Source of the DNA: Sarcophilus harrisii
Taxonomy: Eukaryota > Chordata > Mammalia > Dasyuromorphia > Dasyuridae
Direction of reading: 5' to 3'
Length of the DNA stretch: 64,000 nucleotides
Assembly: GCF_902635505.1 (NCBI RefSeq)
Contig: NC_045428.1
Span: forward strand, 301,187,107 to 301,251,106
Below are positions 1 to 11,475 of this stretch, piece by piece; position 1 is the stretch's first letter; each line of letters starts with the position of its first letter. The position numbers were made by a program, and so were the translations under genes. The notes below the pieces were generated by a model. It did no database searches. It saw only the letters and a list, made by a program, of their open reading frames with translations, and had not been told where the DNA came from.

Positions 1-100
1 TCCTAAAGTTCAGGGGTGTGTGTTGGAGCCAAAGGAGCCTGTCCCTTTGAGCATTTGGCTTTAATGTAAGGATGACTGCTAAGAGGACTTCCAGAAGCTG

Positions 101-155
<55 letters not shown>

Positions 156-540
156 GAATTCTTTTAATGCTATGAATACCCCATAAAAAAAAAAGAGAAA
201 AAAAATTAGACTTTTCCGATGTGAAGGGAGGGGCATAAAAATTTACTTGGATTTTTCCAGATCTCAGGGTACCATGTCATAACCCCCATGATGTAGAATG
301 AATAATTGTACTTGATTTAACTTTGCATAAATGATGCCTCTAGTTAGTAAAATGGCTCAAAAATAATAAACTAAAAGAATTAGTTTCAAATCCTATGGTA
401 CTGAGAATTTGTTGTTGTTCCTACTAAGGAATAGATATTTGGACTGCACAGTAAACTTGGGTTGTCTGAATGCTAATTATCCATTTTTAGCTTGCCTAGG
501 TTTCTCACTTTTGCTTCTCCAATATTTTTGGCAAATTATC
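1..540. repeat. (GA)n microsatellite in unassigned sequence
   Basis: A 50-bp GA repeat with one imperfection lies at 101-150. Nothing else in 1-540 is recognisable. Confidence 0.8.
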
Positions 541-760
541 TACAGTAAAATGGAGTAGGGTGGCTAGATTTTCCAGTAACAACTCAGGCTTTTCCAAACT
601 GAACTTCATCTTTCCCCTAAAAGTTTTTCTATCTGACTTCCCTATTTCAATTAATGGTACTATCATCTTCTTAACTAGGCTAGAAATCTTCAGAGTCATC
701 TTTGATTTTTTTAATGTCACCTCTCCAATTAGCCATCAAATTCTCCAATTAGCCACAGGG
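540..760 (+). mobile_element. L2 LINE fragment
   Basis: Diverged L2, from the part of the ORF encoding a stretch like F-P-I-S-I-N-G-T-I-I-F (about 640-672). The frame is broken. Confidence 0.6.
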
Positions 761-834
761 GATATTCTATCCCCCCACCTCCCCTTTACTCATTATAGAA
801 AGCATTGTGATCTGGGTTGGAACATAGGCTAGCA

Positions 835-1160
835 ATTGGAAGCACTTATAGAATACTGGATGAACCATGAACCAGAAGCCTTGAAGTTCAAATCCAGTCT
901 CAGATGCTTAATAATACTGTGACCCTGGACAAATCATTTAACTCCCCCAAGCCTCAATTTCCTCAACTTTAATAGCTGTATAATCCTAGTCAAGTAAATC
1001 CTCTATACTCGATGTCAGTTTCCTCATCTGTAAAATGGGAATAATAATAGCACATACCTTCCAGGATCGTTGTGACAATCAAATTAGATAACATTTGTAG
1101 AGCACTTTGCAAACCTTAAATAAATATTACATAAGTGCTATTATAGTTATTACTATGGGA
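835..1160 (+). mobile_element. MIR/CORE-SINE
   Basis: Shows the MIR body (TGTGACCCTGGACAAATCA), the TCATCTGTAAAATGGGAATA core and the AGAGCACTTTGCAAACCTTA 3' part, ending in a TTATTACTAT tail. Confidence 0.85.
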
Positions 1161-1261
1161 TAATGGGCATTCTTTTATATATATTTTCCCCCATGAAGAT
1201 AGGCCAAATTTTTTTGACCTTATTTAGGATTGTACCGCAATATTCTGGGGCTGAAAGTAAT

Positions 1262-1560
1262 TAATCTGATATCTGCATGTGCATGCATATACACACATAT
1301 ATATATATGAACAGATATAAATATATTATATCATATCATCTCATTAAATATACACACATATATATCTATATATGTATACATAGACATATATTGATAAATA
1401 TATATCACAAATATAATACACACATAAATGTGTATATGTGTGTATATGTATGTATACAGCAATACATGCATTGATTAATGTATTAGTTATAGAATAATTA
1501 CTATAATATAGAGACATGTATATATGTATATAATAGATATATTTTAACATATACATATCT
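1262..1560. repeat. TA/CA-rich low-complexity tract
   Basis: Degenerate alternating purine-pyrimidine repeats (ATATAC, CACACA, TGTATA). The ORFs here encode only Tyr/Ile/His-rich repeats and are not genes. Confidence 0.85.
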
Positions 1561-1744
1561 TTGTGTTTGAGTCAAGATTGACTCAAATTGAATGTAAATA
1601 GCAATCATTTCTGCTTTGACCAGAAACCCTGAGGATCTTCCCCATCTAAATTTGTTTATTTATTTATTTAAATTGTGGGGTTTTTTTGGACTACATGAAA
1701 GAGATTTTTTGTTTCAATTGCTACCTAGCCTTAATCACTGAATG

Positions 1745-1965
1745 GGTGCTGCCTTAGTCTGAGACCTATTGAAGATCTTAGCTTAAGAAGGCCCAGGGCC
1801 TTCTTCAGAAGTCCTGATCTGGACCCAGATGTCTCTGGAAGGAAAAGGGGGGCAGATGACCATGTCCAGCTCCATTTTGCCCCAGTTGCATGCCATGGGA
1901 TCACTTCCTGATGTCATGTTCTCTTTAAGAACAAACGACAAACAATAATACAAACACACACACAT
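1745..1965 (+). mobile_element. SINE with GACAAACAATAAT-type tail
   Basis: The segment ending TGATGTCATGTTCTCTTTAA then GAACAAACGACAAACAAT recurs in similar form near 63310-63425, which marks a dispersed SINE family. Left end approximate. Confidence 0.55.
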
Positions 1966-1969
1966 GCAC

Positions 1970-2690
1970 AATATATCTTTTATGTATATCTTTGTCTTAA
2001 ATTCAAAGAATATTAAAGTATATGGTGATTTAATTTGAAGAGTCTTATTGGTCTCCTTCTCACGGGTAGTGATTCACACTGGACTTCCCATATTTGTGTA
2101 CTAACAAAGAAAGCTCAAAACTTGAATAAAATTGCCAAAAATACCATTAGCAGCTTGCTATTCAACTTCAGTTTCCTTAAATGTAACATGAAGGAATAAG
2201 ACACTATGATTTCTGAAGTCCCTTCAAGTGCTGAAGTTCTGAATTTTGTTTTGTAGATACCAGAAGAATGTATATCATATAGCAGTGTATGTCCCTAGAG
2301 CTACATGTTGTAGATCTTCTTCTGAAGTTATTAAAAAAGATAAATAGGGAAGAGAAAATTTTATACAGGACAACATTAATGAGAGGGCAGGACTGGGGAC
2401 TTTGAAGCTTTGTTTTAGAAACCTTAGTCGATGTCAGGGAGTCCTAAATATTCCTAAGTTTGAATCAACTGTAAAATGATCCTAACAGGTGCAGGATGAT
2501 TGGGAATCCCAGTCACCAGGGGAGGGGGACATTCCAAGGTCACTAGATCATATTTAGTGACATGAAGAACAGCACGTAGTAATGGAGAAAAACCCTGTGC
2601 TAGCCCAAGTTCAGCCATTGAATGAATCACTATAAGAAACAGAAAAGTCACTTAATTATTCTGTGTATTTGCTCTTATAAAAATGAAGTA
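1970..2690. other. Unassigned, with a MIR-like piece
   Basis: 2155-2255 (+) looks like a diverged MIR (GTTTCCTTAAATGTAACATG). The rest is not recognisable. Confidence 0.4.
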
Positions 2691-2970
2691 ATTATAATAG
2701 TATGTTATATGAATAGTACATATCATATTAATAGTTTATAATATCACAGCAATAGTGATACATTATTTTAATAGCATATTAATAATATAATGTATTATGC
2801 TAATAACATATTAACATATAATATATTATGTTGCTAGCATATGAATAATATATAATATCATGTTAATGATTATAGTACTAATATTGTTGTGTTGATAGTA
2901 TATCAATACTATATTAGTAGCACACTGATATATAATATTGTAATAAGAATATTATATATTATATCAATAG
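2690..2970. repeat. AT-rich cryptic repeat
   Basis: Nearly pure A/T with recurring AATAATATAAT and ATTAATAG units at irregular spacing. Confidence 0.8.
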
Positions 2971-3190
2971 CATGTATTTAGTACTTTAAGGTTTATAAAG
3001 CACTTTATACATATAATCTCATTCGATTCCCTAAAGAAGCCTGTGAGATGAACTCTGTTATTATCCCCATTTTAAAGATAAGGAAATTAAGATTAAGAGT
3101 GATTAAATAATTTGCCTAATGTCATACAGCTGGTAAATGTCTGAGGTAGGATTTGAATTCACATCTTCCCAGTTCCAACATTCCATTACC
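2970..3190 (-). mobile_element. MIR/CORE-SINE
   Basis: Reverse MIR: CCCCATTTTAAAGATAAGGA, CATACAGCTGGTAAATGTCT and GATTTGAATTCACATCTTCC in the expected order. Confidence 0.85.
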
Positions 3191-3344
3191 CAGAAGTCTC
3201 TATGATCTCTATCCCTTACCACTTCAAAGGGATATTTGAATTTTAGAATTGAAGAAGTCTTGAGAAACTAACTAATTTGGCATCCTTATACTCAAAAGGA
3301 AAACCCTGAAACCTTAAGAAAGTATGACTCTTAAAAAAAAAAAA

Positions 3345-3510
3345 TGGCAACAACTAGGTGGTATAATAGATAGAGGGCTAGCACTGGAATCAGGAAGAAT
3401 GGGTCTAAATCAGCTGCAAACACTTGATACCTAGCTCTGTGATCCTGGGCAAGTCACTTAACTCTGATTTCCTTGCCCAAAGAGGAAAAAAAAATTAAAA
3501 ATAAATAAAA
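3345..3510 (+). mobile_element. tRNA-derived marsupial SINE
   Basis: Has the AACTAGGTGGTATAATAGAT head, the TGATCCTGGGCAAGTCACTT core and an A-rich tail. Confidence 0.8.
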
Positions 3511-3839
3511 GACTTGCTCAAATCCACATAGTTGGAATTGCCAGAGCTTTTCTTTTGTTTTCCTGATTCTAATTTAGTGTTCTTTCTATTTCATCTTTCT
3601 TGGTTTTAAAAACATGGTCACCACAGAAGGGTAATGGAGAAAAACAATAAGAAATATTGAGCATGAACAGAATGGGAGGATGAGAGAAAAAGCATCTGAG
3701 TGGGTTTCTAAGGTGGTCATCGAAGTAACATAAGCTTCAGGACTTGTTATTTAACTAAATCTATTGCATCTAGCTCTTTTGTAGTATATACTATTTTGAT
3801 AAAGGCATTTTATATCAAAAAACAAAATTTGTCATTTTA

Positions 3840-3995
3840 AGGAACTTCAAAAATCACCTTGTCCAAAACCCTCATTTTGCCAATGAATCAAAAAGGTTAA
3901 GTTATTTGCCTGAGGTCTCACAGATATTAAGTAGCCAGATTGAGACTTGAATTCAAGCCCTACATCTCCAGACTTTATCCCAGTTTTTCACTCTG
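3840..3995 (-). mobile_element. MIR/CORE-SINE
   Basis: Reverse MIR core (CCTCATTTTGCCAATGAATC, TTGAATTCAAGCCCTACATC). Confidence 0.7.
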
Positions 3996-3999
3996 TCTC

Positions 4000-4627
4000 T
4001 CCTCTATAATTCTCCTGCTCATTCTACAATAATTAACTGTTACAGTGATCATTATGCAAAAAGTATCACATTGCTCTCATTTTGAAATCTTGCATCAAAG
4101 GAAACAGAGCAGAGACTTCTGAGCAGAAAAGCAGGGGGACAGAATTTTTATAACTGGAGGGGAGAGTATTTAAGTAAGGAGAAATGAGAGAGTGAAAGGA
4201 CAGAAGTGAGATGGCCTTGACCATCCCACCCTGATCAGAGTGAAAGATGTATGCTGGCAATTGATGGAAAATGAGGTTGGAGGGGCAGGATGGAGTTAGC
4301 TAATGGAGAGCTTTTAGAGCTGGGTAGAGAAACTTATTTAGACAAGACAGTAGTAAGCAGTATTATGCTAGAGTGGGATGTGAGAGCTCAAAAGAGCTGA
4401 CAAAGTTTCCACGTGAGCATTTTATACCTTAGAAATTGGTGAATGCTACCAATCAGGGCTTGATTTATTGTTTTGTGGATTTTATTGTCTGTTCTTAAGA
4501 AGGTGATGGAAAATGTTAGTAATGGCAATTAAACTTAAAAATATATCTTGCTTTCTGAGGTCCATTTCCTTCCTAGTTCTCCCCCAGCTGATTGTTAAAC
4601 ATTCACCAAGACACCCTTATCAATAGG
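4000..4627. other. Unassigned sequence
   Basis: No repeat or gene recognised. Short ORFs only. Confidence 0.4.
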
Positions 4628-4750
4628 CAATGAGGAGTGCTATGTGACCCTGGACCAATTTTAATAACCTCAGTTTCCTCATTATTAATATGAGAGGGCT
4701 GGACTAGATAGTCAGCAAAGTCTCCTCTAGCACTCTGTAATTCTACATTT
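4628..4750 (+). mobile_element. MIR-like SINE
   Basis: GTGACCCTGGACCAATTTTA, CTCAGTTTCCTCATTATTAA and GGGCTGGACTAGATAGTCAG are a recognisable SINE 3' half. Confidence 0.7.
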
Positions 4751-5500
4751 GCTCAAAAATGCCTTCCCGGGAGATGTTCGTTCTCTGCATCAAATGCAAT
4801 GGGATTTTCCTCAGGAGGAGCCAGGCAAGGTCTGGGCAAGATTAGGTAGAGTCCCTTAGGGAAGTATGGGAGTCTTGTGAGAGACCACTGTGGGAAAATA
4901 TGCCAGCAAGTCTCTGGAATTCATTCATCAAGAGCTTTTTGGGCGCTGACCGACTAGGAGAAGAAATCCCATGAGCATCCCCAGGCACTAGGAGATTCAT
5001 TTAAGGAAGTGCACTCGGGCCACCTTTTTAAGTGTGGTTTTCTGGGGGAATGCCGTCTTCTGGCATATCTCAATCAGCTAACTAGAGGATCTCATCAGGG
5101 GGATGTCTGCTTCCTTCCGGAGGGCAGAGCTCAGTCTTTGACAGTAAATTAGTCCAGCGTTTTGGATCCTTTGTGGGATGGGCATTTCCCAACTACAGAG
5201 AGCACCTACATCCTCCCAGCCCCAGGGGACTTTTAGCATATTTCCAGCCTCCTCTAACAGCCAATAACACAATCAGCCTAAAACTAATGTTGTCCCCTTT
5301 TTTGATGTGAACGCCACAAATGAAACAGCTAACGGCAGTATCTACTGTGTAGCACAACTTTGAAAGCCAGCCCACACAAGTGAACCCATAAACATAGGGC
5401 TGGGAGAACAGCACCAGTAATTTTAGTGGTGTAAAGATGAGGAAACCCCCTCTACCCATGCAGGTCAAAAATATAGTCTTGATGACCTAAAGAACTTGGA
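4750..5500. other. Repeat-free block downstream of POPDC2
   Basis: About 750 bp without a recognisable repeat. A 91-codon minus-strand ORF (5193-5468) has no family I recognise. In human the next gene beyond POPDC2 is PLA1A, but no PLA1A exon could be identified. Confidence 0.35.
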
Positions 5501-5504
5501 GGTT

Positions 5505-5605
5505 CTTGATTAGGTGACTTAATGAAGGTGACTTGATTAGGATCACAATTAGAGACAGGCCTTAAACCAGGTCTTCCTAGCTGCAGGACTTGATCTACTA
5601 CATCA
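5505..5605 (-). mobile_element. MIR fragment
   Basis: Reverse MIR (GACTTGATTAGGATCACAAT, CCAGGTCTTCCTAGCTGCAG). Confidence 0.65.
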
Positions 5606-6180
5606 CATTATAGATTACATACACATACATGTATATTTTACATGCAAATAACATGTGTGTACATGCATATAAATATACACATATACATGAATTATGTGCA
5701 CATAATAATTATGCATGTGCACATAGAAATAGATTTATAATATTATACCATATAAATCATAAAGACATGCATATTTTACATACAAATAACATATAATTTA
5801 ATATACATGTGTATGTGTGTGATAGATGATATAAATCACATGCATCTGCATGCATGCAAATTACTCAATACGGATTACATAAATTATGTATGTATACATA
5901 GAAACAGATTTACAACACTACATAACACTATAAATTACATACATATACACATGTTCTAGATACACACATAAATATTATACATATCTATAAATCAGAAACA
6001 TAAGACTATGGAAAGTGTATTATAAATATGTATGTTTATAGATAAATGTGTACACTTGACATACTATCTACATTACACATATATATACATATTTGCATGC
6101 ACACATTTACATGCATAAGCATACAAATTACACACATACAAAATATACAATGTGTTATGTATGTATATGTAAATAGATTT
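5605..6180. repeat. TA/CA/TG-rich low-complexity tract
   Basis: Long degenerate ACATAC/ATGCAT/TATACA repetition. Internal segments are loosely repeated (ACATACAAATAACAT-type near 5640 and 5780). ORFs here are spurious. Confidence 0.8.
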
Positions 6181-6492
6181 CGTTTTTTAAGGAAGACAAA
6201 GTTAGTGAATATCCACATAGCATACATTATGAGTATATTACTATATGCAAAATTGGGTTAGGGTCTCTTAATTAGGGTGTCTATTTTGAAACTGGCATCT
6301 CTAAGGAAAAGGACTTTTTTAGATCATTTGGGCTTGGTCCTTGAAAGCAAAATTAATGCTAAGCTCTTCATAGATGCATGCACCAGCCATCTGCAAACCA
6401 CAGGCATGATTAGGAGTGCCCTCTTCCTTGGGCGGGCATGTACTTACACGGGGGTCTTAAACCAGATGGCTGTGCCCTTGTTAGAACTTCCC

Positions 6493-6990
6493 TCATCTCA
6501 TATACTCCCCTTCACTCCCATAATCCATAAAGGATCCTGGCAACTCTGCAAAATCTTCCAACACAAGACTGGTAGAGTCCTCACCCAAGTTATCACTGCC
6601 AAGCCGAGACGCCCTGGCTGGGGCGGGAGGTGCAGTTGGGGCAGCAGAGACAGGAGAAGAGGGGAGGGAGGGAGCTTTCTGCACCCCCACAGACAGAGGG
6701 TGAGGAGGGAGGGCGGGCTCCTTGCTATCCTCGATCTCCTTCTCAGCTTCAGGCTCTGAGGAAGAGGAAGCAGGACCTAGGACATGATAGAGGCTGGGAA
6801 GGCGGATGTCAAAACGCAAGCCGAACTTGGCAAAGAGCTTGTCATTGAGGGCGTACAGCTTCTCTGAGATGTCGTAGCCAAGGAGGGCTGAAAACAGGCG
6901 GGAGATGTAGCGCTCTTTGTCCAAGAGGTGGTAGAGGGGCTTCCGTGGCCAGGAGACGTAGGTGCAGTCGTTCTCAGCAGTCAGAGTGAC
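6493..6990 (-). CDS. POPDC2: POPDC2 coding exon 3, C-terminal part and stop
   Basis: Last coding exon seen. The acceptor CCCTCAG| is at 6991, and the frame runs 165 codons to a TGA at 6495-6493, giving a 365-residue protein (human about 364). It opens with VTLTAENDCTYVSWPRK, completing the FQVT cAMP-cassette motif. It continues with KERYISRLFSALLGYDISEK and the highly conserved LFAKFGLRFDIRLPSLYHVL. A low-complexity Ser/Pro/Glu tail follows and ends in EDSTSLVLEDF...GEYMR. A GTGAGG donor-like site inside the tail (minus strand, 6584-6579, after LG) could give a shorter exon joined to another last exon. I recall two C-terminal forms in mammals, but no alternative exon could be identified downstream. 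The antisense ORF of 160 codons here is a shadow. Confidence 0.94.
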   Translation of the reverse strand, partial: VTLTAENDCTYVSWPRKPLYHLLDKERYISRLFSALLGYDISEKLYALNDKLFAKFGLRFDIRLPSLYHVLGPASSSSEPEAEKEIEDSKEPALPPHPLSVGVQKAPSLPSSPVSAAPTAPPAPARASRLGSDNLGEDSTSLVLEDFAELPGSFMDYGSEGEYMR

Positions 6991-7094
6991 CTGAGGGAGG
7001 GTATTGCAAGAAGAGAACATTAGGCTGGGAATTTCCTGGTGCGACTGACAAATTATTTTAGATGAAGATGATGTGTGCTGAATTAATCTCCCCA

Positions 7095-7235
7095 TTGTTT
7101 TAAAATTTATTAAGTGCCTACTATGTGACAGGAAGTATTCAAAGTAGTGGGGATGCAAAAGAGACAAGAGACAGGATCTGCCCTCAGAAAACTCATAATC
7201 TAATAGGAGAGGCAACATGTAAATAAATATATAGA
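7095..7235 (+). mobile_element. Long dispersed repeat, 5' end copy
   Basis: Carries TTATTAAGTGCCTACTATGT and ACTCATAATCTAATAGGAGA. The same order recurs at 8665, 11270, 20760, 30370, 51460 and 55415. Confidence 0.65.
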
Positions 7236-7244
7236 ATGTTTTCT

Positions 7245-7860
7245 GACACTATTGCAGTGACATCACACCTGGACTATTGCAATAGACTCCGGGTTGGTCT
7301 TCTTGCTACAAGTCTCTCCCCACTCCAATCCATCCTCCACTCAGCTGCCAAAGTGATCTTCCTAAAATGCAGGCCTGACCATGTCACTGCCCTATTCAAT
7401 AACTCCAAAGGTTGCCTATTACCTCCAGGATCAACAAGAAAATTCTCTTTTAATATTTTTCATAAGTGATTCGTTCATATTTTTCCAGTCTTCTATCTTA
7501 CTGCCCTCAAATTTCTCTGCAATTCAGTGATTCTAACTCCAGACTATTCTTCACAAACATATCATGCCACTTCCTGACTCCAGGTATTTTCCTTTTGTCC
7601 ATTATGCTGTTCCCTTTTCATCTCTTCCTCCTACCTTGCTTTAAATGCCAGCTAAAATCCCACTTTCTACAAGAAGCCTTTCCTTAATCCCCCTTAATAC
7701 TAGAGCCTTCCCTCCAATTACCACCTCTAATTAATCTTGTATGTAGATTATTTGTACAAAGTTGTTTGCATGGTGTCTCCCCAGGAGATTGTACTTTGTC
7801 TTTCTTTGTATTTCTAGCAATCAACTCTGCCTGGCACAGAATAGGCAATATATTCCTGGT
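7245..7860 (+). mobile_element. L2 LINE 3' part
   Basis: L2 ORF2 C-terminal and 3' UTR signature: CACACCTGGACTATTGCAAT, CTCCACTCAGCTGCCAAAGT, CATGTCACTGCCCTATTCAA, ACAAGAAGCCTTTCCTTAAT, ending in the GCCTGGCACAGAATAGGCAA tail. Confidence 0.88.
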
Positions 7861-7964
7861 GAAGTGGGGGGAATAATTAGTATTTATACAGTGCCTATTA
7901 TGTGCCTGACTTGATTTTTAAAATCAAGTCACATGTATTAAAGTGAAAAAAATTCAAAGCTTTT

Positions 7965-8200
7965 ACTGGGAAACTCAGTGGATTGAGCCTGATCCCAAGA
8001 GACTCATCTTTCTGAGTTCAAAACTGGCTTCAGACACTAAATGTGTAACCCTGGACAAGTTATTTAACCTTGTTTGCCCTTATTTCCTCATCTGTAAAAT
8101 GAGCTGGAGAAGGAAATGAAAAACCACACCAATAATTTTGCCAAGGAAACCCCAAATGGGCTGAGTTGGACATGATAAAACGATTGAACAACAAAAACAT
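7965..8200 (+). mobile_element. tRNA-derived marsupial SINE (MAR1-like)
   Basis: Full-length type: AAACTCAGTGGATTGAGCCT, ACCCTGGACAAGTTATTTAA, CATCTGTAAAATGAGCTGGA, TTGCCAAGGAAACCCCAAAT. Confidence 0.85.
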
Positions 8201-8339
8201 TTTAAACCTTGTCTGGGGTACTAAACATTCTTTGTCCTAGGAACTGCCTGTAGTGCTTCTTAGTCTGTTTGCAAATATGTGTCATCATGGAAAGCAGAGG
8301 CATTGATCCAAGAACATAACTTTAGGCCATCTTCTAAAG

Positions 8340-8560
8340 CTTGAACTTACAAAAAAAAAACTTTTTAAACATCTTTTAAAAAATATTTTATCTTTCCCCA
8401 ATTACACATAAAAACAATTTTTTATATTTTTTTGTTCTAAATTTTCTACTTCCTTCTTCTACCCCCAATATTGAGAAGGCAAGCAATTTGATATAGGTTA
8501 TACATATACAGTCATGCAAAATATATTTTCATATTCCAAATTTGAAAATCTACATATAGT
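8340..8560 (-). mobile_element. L1 3' UTR fragment
   Basis: Reverse marsupial L1 3' end: TATACATATACAGTCATGCA and TTTCCCCAATTACACATAAA match the other copies in the window. Confidence 0.75.
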
Positions 8561-8664
8561 AGATATGTACATTTAAAATAGCTCATATGTTAGAATACTT
8601 CATGTTTTATAGAAGACTTTCTTAACAACAACAGCCTTAAGGCAAATAGCATGGAAATTATTTT

Positions 8665-8985
8665 CATTTTACAAATCAATCAACAGACATTTATAAAGAG
8701 TTTATTATGATTATGATTATACACTATGCTAGGTATTGGGGTCACAATGAGAAAAAAATAAACCCTGATTTCAAAGAGTTTATATTCTAAGGAGATAAGA
8801 CATGTGTATGAAAACATGTATACTCTTCTATAATAGATAAAACAAGGTAGTTTGGGGGAGGAAGGCACTAGCAGGTGCATGGTTGGCAAGAGATCAGGAA
8901 AGACTTTATGTAGAATGTAAATTAATTTTAAAAAGAAACATGAAATAGATGCAGTAAAGATAAAAACAATGAAAGTTGGCAACTG
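8665..8985 (+). mobile_element. Long dispersed repeat copy
   Basis: CTATGCTAGGTATTGGGGTC and AAGAGTTTATATTCTAAGGA, then a GGAAAGACTTTATGTAGAAT segment, in the order of the other copies. Confidence 0.6.
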
Positions 8986-8989
8986 ATTG

Positions 8990-9590
8990 GGAATGTGGAA
9001 GGCCAGGATAACTATGAGATTGTGAATCTGCAGACTCTAAGGATAGCCTGGTACACCCCAATACAAAGGGGAAATTGGGCAACTCTGAGGCTCTATCTCA
9101 CACCCATAATTCTAAATAATCTCACACTCTATACTCTAAAGACAAAGAAAGAAAATAGCATCAATATGGTAAGCCTTCCATAAGGGGGGAGGAGAGAGGG
9201 AAACAGCAGGCTGTTTAAAGAGAACCAAGTTACCTAGGCCATAAATAGACCATGTCAAACCAGTATTGGAATTAGGCCTGTGAGTAGCCATTGTTCTTTA
9301 AGCCTGGGTAAGATGAGAAATGAATTCTCTCTTTCTTTTTTTTAATATTTAAAATTTAAAAATTTAATTTTAAAAATTAAAAAAAATGTTTATTGCACAA
9401 ACAGCTTGATTATATTTATTAAGGAGACAATATAAAAAAGTGTTGGAGAGAGTGCTTTCAGTTGAATTATACAACAGGAAAACATTTCACAAGGTGTTGG
9501 GAAAGAGAGAGTTGAGGGAGAAGAGAGGAAGGGAAGTAATGAGAATAACCAACTTTTTCTAGGAATTTAATTGTGAAAAGGAGAAACAAG
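8990..9590. other. Unassigned; AT-rich palindromic run inside
   Basis: 9338-9390 is an A/T run with inverted TTTAAAATTTAAAAATTTAA units. The remainder is not recognised. Confidence 0.4.
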
Positions 9591-9910
9591 ATATTAATTT
9601 GATAGACAAGGAAATCATAATTTACGGAGATTAAGTGACTTAATCAGGGTTATATAGTATGAGAAAGCCAGGAGACTAAGCCAGGTCTTCTGACTGTAAG
9701 ACCAGAGTATACCACACTTTTTCACTTATAAAATAATTTCCTCAAGCTATCTCCATCTGTTACCTCTACTCCTTTCACTTCTTTTTAAACCTTGTAAGGT
9801 CAGTAATACAAACACTGTCACCCCCATTTTACAGATAAGAAAACTAAGTTTCAGAGAGGCTAAACCCAGAATCATGGCAGAGTAAGGGGCAGATCTGGCA
9901 CCCAAACTCA
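9590..9910 (-). mobile_element. Two MIR fragments
   Basis: Reverse MIR at about 9595-9720 (CCAGGTCTTCTGACTGTAAG) and about 9800-9905 (CCCCCATTTTACAGATAAGA). Confidence 0.7.
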
Positions 9911-10219
9911 ACTTTTTTTTATTCCAAGTCCAGTAAAACTTCCTCTATACATTGTTTCTTACATTCACAGAGTAAACATTAATACTTAATAAATGTTTGC
10001 TGAATGAGTGAGCTTTATGACAGTCAGTTATTGCTCATATAAACCCCACTCTTTTCCTACATGACAGGGACCTAGGGGTTATCTGTGAAGAAGATGGTTC
10101 CATGTCTGTCAATATCTCTGATGTCCACTGTGTTCCTCAGTTTCTTCAGCCAACCAACCCACTGTCCCCTTCACTGGTTTTGAAAGAACAAAAAAGTCTG
10201 CTCCAGCATCACTAGTCAT

Positions 10220-10400
10220 AGGAGTTAGGTGGCAAGTAAATCGAGCACTAAATTGTAAGAAAGACCTGAGTTCAAATCTTTCTCACATCTGAGCAAGTCA
10301 GTTTATCTTACAGAACTCCATCTATAAAATGTAGATAATAATAGCTACTGCTTCCCAGACTTGTTGTGAAGACCAAATGAGACAGAAGTGCTATCTGATG
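10220..10400 (+). mobile_element. MIR/tRNA-SINE
   Basis: GACCTGAGTTCAAATCTTTC, CATCTATAAAATGTAGATAA and TTGTTGTGAAGACCAAATGA in order. Confidence 0.7.
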
Positions 10401-10404
10401 GAAA

Positions 10405-10605
10405 GTGCCATCTGCATCTAGAGAGAGAACTATGGAGACAGAGTGTGGATTAAAGCATAGCATTTCATCCTTTTTGGGGGTGGTAATTGCTGTTTGTTTG
10501 CTTGGGTTTTTTTTCTTTCTTGTGAAATTTTTTCCCTTTGGATCTGATTTGTCTTGGACAGCATAATGAATGTGGAAATATGGGAATTTAGAAGAATTGC
10601 ACATT
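10405..10605 (+). mobile_element. L1 3' end, left half
   Basis: GAAAGTGCCATCTGCATCTA through GAATGTGGAAATATGGGAAT is the L1 3' UTR. It stops at the insertion of a 485-bp element and resumes at 11091. Confidence 0.75.
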
Positions 10606-11090
10606 CAATAAAAAGGCTCTTGTACATGAAATTGCAAATCTCCTATGTCTTTCCAATATATAACAAAATTATCATGTAATTCCTTTTTTCTTTTTCCCCT
10701 ACCTCTTACCCTAGAGATAGCTACCATTAGACACAAATAGGTATAAATATACATACATACACACACACATAACATATATACCATATAAATATATAAACAT
10801 ATAAATGTATCTTTTCTATATGATTTTTCATTTCAATAATTTTGGCCTGATTCATTGCCATTCTGTATTCATATCTTCTCTATCATTGTTATTGTTGACA
10901 CATGACCAATATGATTCATTAAAGTTAAGTTCACCATGAAAAATAGTTGTCTAGTTAAGTAGTTTACTCATTTTTGATATAGTTATGCTTGTGTCTTCCT
11001 TGAAATTTTCCCAAAATACAGTTTGTAGGATAATCAATGTATATTTTGAATACCATTCTCAATAAATATACTGTATTGCTCATAAAAAAA
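10606..11090 (+). mobile_element. 485-bp element inserted in an L1
   Basis: Flanked by AGAATTGCACATT (10593-10605) and AGAACTGCACATT (11091-11103), a 13-bp target duplication with one difference. It ends in CTCATAAAAAAAA, so it is a poly(A) retroposon. The first 200 bp resemble the start of the L1-related segment at 33193. It includes a TA/CA tract at 10740-10805. Confidence 0.65.
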
Positions 11091-11230
11091 AGAACTGCAC
11101 ATTAACCTATATTGGATTATATGCTCTCTTGGAGCTGAATGAAGGACGGAAGGAGAAAAATTTGGAACACAAGGTTTTGCAAAGCCTTAGCATGCATTTG
11201 GAAAAATAAAATATTATTGGGGAAAAAAGA
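11091..11230 (+). mobile_element. L1 3' end, right half
   Basis: AAAATTTGGAACACAAGGTT and AAAATAAAATATTATTGGGG close the L1 begun at 10405. Confidence 0.75.
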
Positions 11231-11269
11231 AATGTTATTTGAGAAGATGAGGGTTAAGTCTTAATTATC

Positions 11270-11475
11270 TTTATATCAGTCAACAAGCATATATTAAGCA
11301 TCTACTATTTGCCAAGCATCACATTAGATGCACGGAATATAAAATAAAAATGAAACAAGGAACTTATATTCCATTAATGAAAAAATACACAGAGCTATAA
11401 GTTGTATACAAAAAAAAAAAAAAAAAAAAAAAAGGTAATTGTGGGGAATGAATGGGAAGAAGAAAAGCTTTCTGT
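11270..11475 (+). mobile_element. Long dispersed repeat, 5' piece, with A-run
   Basis: TATTAAGCATCTACTATTTG and AACTTATATTCCATTAATGA, followed by an A-run at 11410-11433. Confidence 0.55.

Noticed and set aside
5193-5468. 91-codon minus ORF in the repeat-free block
   Set aside because: No domain, no splice context, not PLA1A-like as far as I can tell.
6277-6759. 160-codon plus-strand ORF
   Set aside because: Antisense shadow of POPDC2 exon 3.
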